A stretch of DNA of 64,000 bases from Streptomyces aurantiacus (GTDB lineage: Bacteria > Actinomycetota > Actinomycetes > Streptomycetales > Streptomycetaceae). The position numbers and the translations under genes are program-made. Shown here piece after piece: positions 7,741 to 13,797 of the stretch. How positions within the stretch are numbered: the stretch's first letter is position 1; every line of letters begins with the position of its first letter. The stretch is from the NCBI RefSeq assembly GCF_027107535.1, contig NZ_CP114283.1, positions 5,766,001-5,830,000 on the forward strand. The letters run 5' to 3'. The notes beneath the pieces were generated by a model. That model worked only from the letters and a program-made list of their open reading frames with translations, had not been told where the DNA came from and made no database searches.

Positions 7741-8760
7741 GTGACTGAGACCGACCTGATGCGGCTGCCCGACATGCCGTTGCACGATCCGTTCATCGTG
7801 GCCGACGACGAGAGCCGCACCTTCCACCTCTACACGTCGAACGACCCGGCGGTGTCGGGCGTGGACGGCGTCGGCACGATGGTCTACCGCAGCCAGAACC
7901 TCCGGGACTGGAGACGTCCGGTCGTGGTCTTCCTGACCTCGGAGCAGGATGCGCTGTGGGCGACCGAGGGCGGCTGGGCACCGGAGGTTCACGAGTGGGG
8001 TGGCCGGTACTACCTGTTCACCACGCTGCACAACGAGAACAGACCCCTCGCGGTGCCACCACCCGGCCCGTGGGGCACGCCGTTCCAGCTCCCGAACCAC
8101 ATGCGCGGCACGATCACGGCCGTTTCCGACTCCCTGCTGGGCCCCTTCTCCGTCGTCGACCCGGCACGCCCCACCCCGCCCGAGAACCTCATGACCCTCG
8201 ACGGCACGCTCTACGTCGACCCCTCCGGGCAGCCGTGGATGGTGTACGCGCACGAGTGGCTGCAGACCGTCGACGGAACCGTAGAGGCGATCCGGCTGGC
8301 TCCTGACCTGTCCCGGACGATCGGAGATCCGCTCTTCCTGTTCAAGGGCTCGGACGCCTTCTGGCTCGGCGAGCAGATCCCCGGTGGCGTACCGCATCAA
8401 CTGGCGCCCTACGTCACCGACGGCCCACAGCTGTACCGCACCCCTGACGGTTCCCTGCTCATGCTGTGGTCGACGTACGAGAAGAACGTGGCCGGTGAGG
8501 ACGGCACCGTGAGCGGCGGCTACGTGCAGACCTTTGCCGTCTCGCAGTCGGGCGACATCGCCGGGCCGTGGCAGCAGCACCGGCCGCTGGTCCGCGACGA
8601 CAGCGGTCACGGCATGCTGTTCCACACGTTCGACGGGCGGCTGATGATGATCCTCCACCGCCCCTTCGACAACGCGCGAGGGAAGCTCTACGAGATGCAG
8701 TTCACCGGTTCCGAGCTGCGGGTGCTCCGCCGACGCGACGACCTCGACGGCGGAGACTGA
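7741..8760 (+). CDS. GH43-like glycoside hydrolase (five-bladed beta-propeller)
   Basis: This 339-residue protein has no signal peptide. It opens with the GH43/GH62-type motif LPDMPLHDPFIVADDESRTF, carrying the general-base aspartate, and continues with WAPEVHEWGGRYYLFTT, LMTLDGTLYVDPSGQPWMVY and DGPQLYRTPDGSLLMLWS, the repeated blade signatures of the fold. Likely substrates are arabinan, xylan or galactan oligosaccharides; the specificity cannot be read. I chose the GTG at 7741 because TATTCT (7729-7734) stands six bases before it as a -10 box and the homologous part begins right after. The longer frame from 7543 does not look like protein. It sits divergent from the pectate lyase, suggesting joint use of pectin side chains. 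Confidence 0.75.
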   Translation: MTETDLMRLPDMPLHDPFIVADDESRTFHLYTSNDPAVSGVDGVGTMVYRSQNLRDWRRPVVVFLTSEQDALWATEGGWAPEVHEWGGRYYLFTTLHNENRPLAVPPPGPWGTPFQLPNHMRGTITAVSDSLLGPFSVVDPARPTPPENLMTLDGTLYVDPSGQPWMVYAHEWLQTVDGTVEAIRLAPDLSRTIGDPLFLFKGSDAFWLGEQIPGGVPHQLAPYVTDGPQLYRTPDGSLLMLWSTYEKNVAGEDGTVSGGYVQTFAVSQSGDIAGPWQQHRPLVRDDSGHGMLFHTFDGRLMMILHRPFDNARGKLYEMQFTGSELRVLRRRDDLDGGD

Positions 8761-8787
8761 CACGGCGCGACCGCCGGAGGGCGCACG

Positions 8788-8814
8788 GGTCAGAGGTCAG
8801 AGGTCAGAGGTCAG
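8788..8814. repeat. tandem heptamer repeat GGTCAGA, about 3.9 copies
   Basis: Three complete GGTCAGA units and a six-base partial unit stand head to tail. The block overlaps the stop codon of the methionine aminopeptidase gene (stop at 8811-8813 on the minus strand). The unit differs from the other heptamer array of this window (GTCAGCA at 52585-52631) by its last two bases when written as GTCAGAG. Confidence 0.85.
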
Positions 8815-9578
8815 GGCAGGGTGAGGATGCGGGGGCCGTCCCGGGTGATGGCGATGGTGTGTTCGATGTGGGCGGCGCGGCTGCCGTCGATCGTGCGCAG
8901 GGTCCATCCGTCGCGGTCGGTGCCGTAGTCGTTGCGCCCTCCTGCCATGAGCATGGGCTCGATGGCGAGGGCGAGCCCGTGGCGCAGGGGGTAACCGCGG
9001 CCGGGTCGTCCGTGGTTGGGGACGTGGGGGTCTTCGTGCATCTGACGGCCGATGCCGTGACCTCCGAAGTCGGCCGGCATGCCGCAACGGGCCTTGCGGG
9101 CGACCGTGCTGATGGCGTGGGAGATGTCTCCGATGCGGTGGCCGACCGTGGCGGCGGCGATACCGGCGTCCAAAGCCTCCTGGGTGGCGGCGATGAGTTC
9201 CAGGTCGGCGGGGCGGGGAGTGCCGACGGTGAAGCTGATCGCGGCGTCGCCGGTCCAGCCGTCGAGTTCGGCTCCGCAGTCGATGCTGACCAGGTCGCCG
9301 TCGCGCAGACGGTAGTCGCCGGGGATGCCGTGCGAGACGGCGTCGTTCACGGAGGCGCAGATCACGGCGGGGAAGGGGGTGGGGGCGAAGGAGGGCCGGT
9401 AGCCCAGGAACGGAGAGCTCGCCCCGGCCTTGGTCAGGACGGTGCGGGCGGCTTCGTCCAGCTCACGCAGGCGGACCCCCACGGCCGCCGACCGGCGGGC
9501 GGCCGCAAGGGCTTCGGCCACGACCCGTCCCGCTTCACGCATCGCCTCCAGTGCCGTGTCGGTCTTGATCTCCACCAT
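8811..9578 (-). CDS. map: type I methionine aminopeptidase
   Basis: This 255-residue cytosolic enzyme removes the initiator methionine from nascent proteins. All family landmarks are visible: SHGIPGDYRLRDGDLVSIDC with the substrate histidine and first metal aspartate, GWTGDAAISF with the second aspartate, FGGHGIGRQMHEDPHVPNHG with the metal histidine, LALAIEPM and HIEHTIAI with the two metal glutamates. The metal site therefore looks complete. Streptomyces usually carry more than one map gene; this copy is not next to secY or infA, so it is probably the accessory one. It faces an XRE regulator across a 63-base gap filled by a palindrome, which implies that it is regulated. Confidence 0.92.
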   Translation of the reverse strand: MVEIKTDTALEAMREAGRVVAEALAAARRSAAVGVRLRELDEAARTVLTKAGASSPFLGYRPSFAPTPFPAVICASVNDAVSHGIPGDYRLRDGDLVSIDCGAELDGWTGDAAISFTVGTPRPADLELIAATQEALDAGIAAATVGHRIGDISHAISTVARKARCGMPADFGGHGIGRQMHEDPHVPNHGRPGRGYPLRHGLALAIEPMLMAGGRNDYGTDRDGWTLRTIDGSRAAHIEHTIAITRDGPRILTLP

Positions 9579-9611
9579 GTGCCATGACTCCCTGCGATGC
9601 GATGCAACCCA

Positions 9612-9633
9612 ATACTTATACCGGTATTAGTAT
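9612..9633. promoter_or_regulatory. 22-base near-perfect palindrome between map and XRE regulator
   Basis: The dyad is centred between 9622 and 9623 with core ATACCGGTAT (9618-9627) and outer arms ATACT / AGTAT. Only the sixth pair from the centre fails, so 20 of 22 bases match. It covers most of the gap between two divergent starts (9578 and 9641) and contains AT-rich -10-like sequence on both strands. I infer that it is the operator of the adjacent XRE protein. Confidence 0.65.
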
Positions 9634-9640
9634 CACGGTC

Positions 9641-9916
9641 ATGGTGAGAGTTCCTTTGAGTCCGCAAGAGCGGCGACGTGGTGAACGCTTCGGGGCTCTG
9701 CTCCGCGAGCTCCGCGGTGACCGCAGCATGGTGGACGTGGCAGCGGCTGCCGGGGTGTCCGCCGAAACCCTTCGCAAGATCGAGACCGGCCGGGCCCCGA
9801 CTCCGGCCTTCTTCACCGTGGCGGCCCTGGCCCACGCGCTGGGCCTGTCACTTGACGACCTGGCCGCGGCCTGCGCGGAGGACGCCGACGACAGCGGCCA
9901 GGCGTTGTCGGCCTGA
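9641..9916 (+). CDS. XRE-family helix-turn-helix regulator
   Basis: This 91-residue protein consists almost entirely of a Cro/C1-type helix-turn-helix: RRGERFGALLRELRGDRSMV, then VAAAAGVSAETLRKIETGRA as the HTH core, then FTVAALAHALGLSLDDLAAA. The tail is acidic. The ATG at 9641 was preferred to an upstream GTG because the extra residues would be translated from the palindromic operator. It is divergent from map and probably represses both promoters. No toxin partner is seen, so an antitoxin role is unlikely. Confidence 0.8.
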   Translation: MVRVPLSPQERRRGERFGALLRELRGDRSMVDVAAAAGVSAETLRKIETGRAPTPAFFTVAALAHALGLSLDDLAAACAEDADDSGQALSA

Positions 9917-9918
9917 AC

Positions 9919-9964
9919 GTCAGGAGACCTGCCGTCCGGCCCGAAGGCGGACGGTGGTCCTGAC
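9919..9964. terminator. long imperfect hairpin between XRE and MerR genes
   Basis: Outer arms GTCAGG (9919-9924) and CCTGAC (9959-9964), a middle pair ACC/GGT, and inner arms CCGTCCG / CGGACGG stack into one interrupted stem with a nine-base loop. It lies between two converging genes and could stop transcription from both. Confidence 0.55.
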
Positions 9965-9982
9965 CTGACCCGGGAGTGTCCG

Positions 9983-11554
9983 TCAGTCGACGGATCGCCC
10001 CATGCAGGCGGCAAGACGGTCGAGTGCGCCGGCGCCTTCGGGTACCGGCTGCGGCGGGGCGAAGGAACCGGCGGCCGTACGGGGCAGATCACCGTAGGCC
10101 TCCCGCACTACGGGCAGCGCCGCCTCGGCGAGGTGCTGAGGGATGCCGGACGGATGCCCGACGGCCCGGGCGAGGTCCCAGCCGTGGACCAGCATCTCGA
10201 TCACCAGCTGCTCCACGAGCCGATGCCCCGGCGCGGGTCCGTAGCGCTGTTCCAGCATGCCCGGTCGCGAGAAGGCCGACCGGGCGGCCCGGGACGCGGC
10301 ACGGAACGCCGCGAGGTGGTCGTCCCCGAGGTGGTCCGCGGTGAAGTCGGAGCGAGGAGTGCCGTCGGCCAGGCCCGCCCAGAGCAGGTTCTCCCAGACA
10401 ATGTGGTTGAGCAGGGTGCGTACGTCCCAGTCGGCGCAGGGAGTTGGCCGGTCGAACCGGTCCCGCCGCACCGCGGAGACGAGCAACTCGACGGCGTCCA
10501 GAGCTTCTTCGCAGGCATGGAGCACGCCGAGCGGTTCCCACGCGTCGTCGTCGGCGTCGTACACCGCGTCGAGTTGAGCGGCTCGCGCACCCGGCTCGGG
10601 ATTGGCTCGCAGAGCCGTCGTCAGCCATCGGCCGGCGGCGGCCATACTCGGTCGTACGGGCCGGCCGTTGATGATGCACAGCAGCTGCCAGTACCGCTCC
10701 ATGTGTGTGTCGGAGGCGACTTCGAGCTGTCGCAGGAGCAGGGCCCTGGCCTGGGCGTCGTCGACAAGGGTCGCGCCCTGGGCGGCCTGGGTGGGGATCC
10801 AGGTCGCGACGACGGCGGTGACGACGGGGTCGGCTGCCGGTGAGTCCGGGGCGATGCCCTGCCGCATCGCCGTCTCCACCCTGCGCAGCCAGTCGTTCGT
10901 CACCTGTTCCGCCGCCCGCGCCGCGCCGTCCCCGTGCTCGCCCGGATGGTGTTCGGCCGCGTAGCGGGCCATGCGACGCAGGCCCTCGCGCAGACCTGGG
11001 CTGCGGACGAGTTCGCCCAGTTCGAGCCAGGCGTCGACCTGTTCGTCGGTCGGGTCGGCAGGCAGGTCGGGGGTGGCTGCCAGCAGGCCTCGTCGATAGG
11101 TGGGAACGTCCAGTTCCCCCAGGGTCTCGGTCACGAAGTCGTGGATGATGGTGCGCCGTTCGGCGGCGGACATGCGCGCCAGCTCGGTCATGATGGTGAG
11201 TCCCTCGGCAGTGGTGTCGCGGCGGGTGACGGAGCGCAGCACCGCCTGCTGCGACCGCAGCGTGCGGATCTGCGCCTCCAGCGCGTCGATGTGCGTCGCG
11301 GCCACCTCCGACAAGGTGTCCTCGCGTTCCAGTACGTCCCGGATGGCCGCCAGGCCCAGACCGAGCCCTCGCAGTGTCTGCGCCAACTGCAGACGGGCAA
11401 GGGCTTCCGTGCCGTACATCCGGTAGCCGGCAGGAGTCCGGCAGGCCGGGTGGATGACCCCGGTGTCGGACCAGTGCCGGATCAGTTTCACCGTCAGCCC
11501 GGTCTTCCGGGCGACGTCTCCGATACTCCAGAACGTTTCGTCGCCGACGTGCAT
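9983..11554 (-). CDS. MerR-family regulator fused to a TIGR03086/mycothiol-type metal-binding domain
   Basis: This 523-residue protein has two recognisable ends. Residues about 9-75 are a MerR DNA-binding domain (FWSIGDVARKTGLTVKLIRH, then RTPAGYRMYGTEALARL), followed by a coiled-coil dimer helix (LEAQIRTLRSQQAVLRSVT). The middle, to about 310, is helical and resembles the C-terminal half of long Streptomyces MerR proteins. The last 190 residues are a DinB-like TIGR03086 domain (FDRPTPCADWDVRTLLNHIV and LVEQLVIEMLVHGWDLARAV), whose histidines bind a divalent metal in mycothiol-dependent relatives. I infer a regulator with a built-in sensor or enzymatic module. The ATG at 11554 lies seven bases after GAGGAT; ATGs and a GTG further upstream overlap the promoter. 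Confidence 0.75.
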   Translation of the reverse strand: MHVGDETFWSIGDVARKTGLTVKLIRHWSDTGVIHPACRTPAGYRMYGTEALARLQLAQTLRGLGLGLAAIRDVLEREDTLSEVAATHIDALEAQIRTLRSQQAVLRSVTRRDTTAEGLTIMTELARMSAAERRTIIHDFVTETLGELDVPTYRRGLLAATPDLPADPTDEQVDAWLELGELVRSPGLREGLRRMARYAAEHHPGEHGDGAARAAEQVTNDWLRRVETAMRQGIAPDSPAADPVVTAVVATWIPTQAAQGATLVDDAQARALLLRQLEVASDTHMERYWQLLCIINGRPVRPSMAAAGRWLTTALRANPEPGARAAQLDAVYDADDDAWEPLGVLHACEEALDAVELLVSAVRRDRFDRPTPCADWDVRTLLNHIVWENLLWAGLADGTPRSDFTADHLGDDHLAAFRAASRAARSAFSRPGMLEQRYGPAPGHRLVEQLVIEMLVHGWDLARAVGHPSGIPQHLAEAALPVVREAYGDLPRTAAGSFAPPQPVPEGAGALDRLAACMGRSVD

Positions 11555-11570
11555 GCGTTCCATCCTCGGG

Positions 11571-11592
11571 TCTCCCACGAAGGGAGAGTCAA
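11571..11592 (-). promoter_or_regulatory. MerR-type promoter and operator dyad
   Basis: TCTCCC (11571-11576) and GGGAGA (11582-11587) form an inverted repeat with a five-base spacer. It directly abuts TTGACT (11592 to 11587 on the minus strand). A -10-like GAGGAT follows 19 bases later (11567 to 11562). A dyad inside a 19-base spacer is the classic MerR arrangement, so autoregulation is likely. Confidence 0.55.
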
Positions 11593-11776
11593 CAGGTGAC
11601 CGGCAGCCGCCCGGCCCACCCGGCGTTCTGCCCCGGCACGTACATGCACGGTGACCTGCGATGTCGCGCCGAAGGAAGGCGATCTTTCCATTTCACGGAC
11701 GGCGACGGGTGGCATCCCGTACACCCCCGGATGTAATGGTTGAATGTATTTGACCCATGACCCCACCCTGGCGGAC

Positions 11777-12001
11777 ATGGAACGAATCACGGATGTGCGA
11801 CATGGATCGTGGTGGTGCCCCTCCTGCGGCCTCGCCTCGGAAGCCTGCCGACCGGTCTCGGAACACTTCACCTCCGAGCGAATGGTGAGGTACCTGTGGT
11901 GCACCACCAGTGGATGGATCGTCACTCGCTCCGACTTCCAGCTGATCCAGGTGAGCGGCCGGAGCGGGGAACGCCGGTCCGCGAAGCGCGGGGTTTCGTG
12001 A
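11777..12001 (+). CDS. small cysteine-containing hypothetical protein
   Basis: This frame gives 74 residues from the ATG at 11777. A CxxC pair (WWCPSCGL, Cys14 and Cys17) is followed by Cys24 and Cys42, so a zinc ribbon is possible. Aromatic residues (HGSWWC, VRYLWCTTSGW) make the first 55 residues look like a real folded domain; the tail is basic and low in complexity. It ends 16 bases before the CGNR gene and could share its transcript. The family is unknown to me. The longer frame from 11744 is less likely. Confidence 0.4.
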   Translation: MERITDVRHGSWWCPSCGLASEACRPVSEHFTSERMVRYLWCTTSGWIVTRSDFQLIQVSGRSGERRSAKRGVS

Positions 12002-12017
12002 TCCCGGAGGAGGTGAC

Positions 12018-12545
12018 GTGCAGCAGAACCACTACGGCCGCCTGGGGGCGGTGCTGTCCGCCGATCTGATCAATCTGCCGGAGGTGGGCGCGGCAAGCGT
12101 TCACACCCTGCTCGAGGCGCACGAAATCCGTCGGCCGGAGGTCGAGGACCTCCATGTGGAGGGCTTTCGGCACTGGCGGGATCAGTTGGCGCGGGTGTTC
12201 CGTCCCGACACTCCGGCCGAGCAGTGCTCGGCCGTGAACGACCTGTTGGTAGAGGCGACCATCCGTCCGTGGGTGACCACCCACGACGGTCTGCAGCCCC
12301 ACCTGCACTTCGTTCCGGACGAGGCTGACGTGCTCTCCCGGGTCAAGGCAGTCACCGCCGGCGGTCTCGCGTTCGTCCTGTGCTGGGAAGGAGGAGCAAG
12401 GCTGGGGCGATGCAGGCGCCCCGAGTGCTCCCGGGCGTATGTGGACACCTCAAGGAACGGGCGGCGGCGCTACTGCTCAGCACGCTGTGGAAACACCGAA
12501 GCGGTGATGCGGCATCGCTCCCGGAACGCACAGCCGAAGTCCTGA
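12018..12545 (+). CDS. CGNR zinc-finger domain protein
   Basis: This 175-residue protein has an N-terminal helical ABATE-like region and a C-terminal CGNR zinc finger: LGRCRRPECSRAYVDTSRNG and RRRYCSARCGNT, with Cys132, Cys137, Cys153 and Cys157 as ligands. The family is thought to bind DNA and regulate transcription in actinomycetes, but few members are studied. The signature Arg is replaced here (CGNT rather than CGNR). A strong GGAGGAGGTGA site precedes the GTG at 12018. Confidence 0.8.
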   Translation: MQQNHYGRLGAVLSADLINLPEVGAASVHTLLEAHEIRRPEVEDLHVEGFRHWRDQLARVFRPDTPAEQCSAVNDLLVEATIRPWVTTHDGLQPHLHFVPDEADVLSRVKAVTAGGLAFVLCWEGGARLGRCRRPECSRAYVDTSRNGRRRYCSARCGNTEAVMRHRSRNAQPKS

Positions 12546-12679
12546 CGCGGCCTGTCGCCAGTCCCTCGGAGCCGTGGGTCTCCCCTTTCACCGGCGCCTC
12601 CCGCCACGAGTTCGAGCGCCGACCGTACTCTTCTCGCTACGCGGGCATGGCGATGCCGCCGGGGACTGCAGGGGGAGCC

Positions 12680-13468
12680 GTGAGGGATGCCGAGTCGGTC
12701 CGGGACGTACTGGGCGACACCTGGTGGGAAGGGATGCTCAAGCAGTCCGATGACCTGACCCGGGCGGCGGAAGCCCGGTGCCCAGGGGCGGTGGCACGGC
12801 TGGACGCACTGCTGCGAGCCTGGGCGATCGGGTTCGCCGCGGTGCGGGAAGACGTCCTCTCGCCGGACCTGGGGGAGTTCCGGCGAGGGCTTGGGCCGGA
12901 CGAGGCCGCCGGGTTTCTGGCAGCTCTGGACGCCCGGGTGCTGCACGCGGACTCTGCCGGATTCGTCGTGCCGCAGGGCTTTCGACGGAAGGCCTCCGGC
13001 GGCCGGTACGCCCTCTTCAGCCGCAGTGGCCCCGGCGTCGCGCTCAACCTGGAGTATCTGATCCAGCTCGCAGCCGCGGCCGAGCTGACCTCGGTCCACC
13101 ACATTGCCGGGACGGACATCTGCTTCGAGAAGGGGGAGTTCGACGCCGTGGTCGAGACCGATGGTGCTCCGATGATCGCGATGGAGGCCAAGGCCAGGAT
13201 CCATGGGCCGGACAGCCTGTTGGGCCTGTTGGCCTCGCTGCTTCGCCTGAGCCTGGACGGGCGTGAACCGGTGAAGCCGAACCACCGGCGCAAGTACACG
13301 GCACTCATGGACATCACAGCCCAGGGCCCCGTCACCCTGTTGCTCGTTGCCGAGGGCGCACGCTGGGCCTTCGACGCGACGACCATCGACGGCGGCCTGC
13401 GCCTGACTCCTCGGCACGCAGCCCACTCAGGCGGGCAGGACCCGGCCCCACTCGGGCTCGTGCCCTGA
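12680..13468 (+). CDS. hypothetical protein with a PD-(D/E)XK nuclease-like motif
   Basis: This 262-residue protein starts at a GTG preceded by GGGGGAG. No family name comes to mind. The region from residue 121 to 190 has the order expected for a PD-(D/E)XK fold: a helix with Glu125 (LNLEYLIQLAAAAEL), then Asp155 (GEFDAVVETDG), then Glu169-x-Lys171 (MIAMEAKAR), then a leucine-rich helix. FDAVVE and MIAMEAK would be the two core strands. The first 110 residues are helical and charged. It may be a nuclease or an inactive relative; the acidic-and-lysine triad appears intact. It follows the CGNR gene in the same direction after 134 bases. Confidence 0.6.
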   Translation: MRDAESVRDVLGDTWWEGMLKQSDDLTRAAEARCPGAVARLDALLRAWAIGFAAVREDVLSPDLGEFRRGLGPDEAAGFLAALDARVLHADSAGFVVPQGFRRKASGGRYALFSRSGPGVALNLEYLIQLAAAAELTSVHHIAGTDICFEKGEFDAVVETDGAPMIAMEAKARIHGPDSLLGLLASLLRLSLDGREPVKPNHRRKYTALMDITAQGPVTLLLVAEGARWAFDATTIDGGLRLTPRHAAHSGGQDPAPLGLVP

Positions 13469-13797
13469 GTGTCCGTCGAGCCGGATGTGATCGCTGTGCC
13501 TCGCCCGCCCTTCGCCTCCAATCCCCTTTTGGCAACTTCGCCGCCTTGTGTGATCAGTTTGCGGGAGCCTGCGGCACACCCTCCGCGACAGGGCCTACGT
13601 TGGTCAGCTGTGCACACCAGGGGCGAGAACCCGCCCGGGCAGGAGCACGGCCACGCGCCGGAGCAGTGAAGCCGAGGCCGGCGTGCGGAAGCGTTGATCG
13701 GCAGGTGTGGTGGGCAGTGCTTGAGGCGACGGGCCATCGGGGCGGGGAGCCCCAGTGGCAGTTGGGTGTGCACGATCAACCGGCGCGGGACGCACAG
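13469..13797. other. untranslated region upstream of the PAS-phosphatase gene
   Basis: About 330 bases between the PD-(D/E)XK-like gene and the chosen start of the phosphatase. The phosphatase frame stays open here but its residues (GREPARAGARPRAGAV and similar) do not look like protein. I see no clear promoter, dyad or hairpin. Confidence 0.4.

Noticed and set aside
8788..8814. Heptamer repeats considered as a CRISPR-like or iteron array
   Set aside because: Units are seven bases and directly adjacent without spacers, and there is no cas or replication gene nearby. A slippage-type tandem repeat explains it.
9641..9916. XRE protein and map as a toxin-antitoxin pair
   Set aside because: The partner is a complete methionine aminopeptidase with all metal ligands; nothing suggests toxicity.
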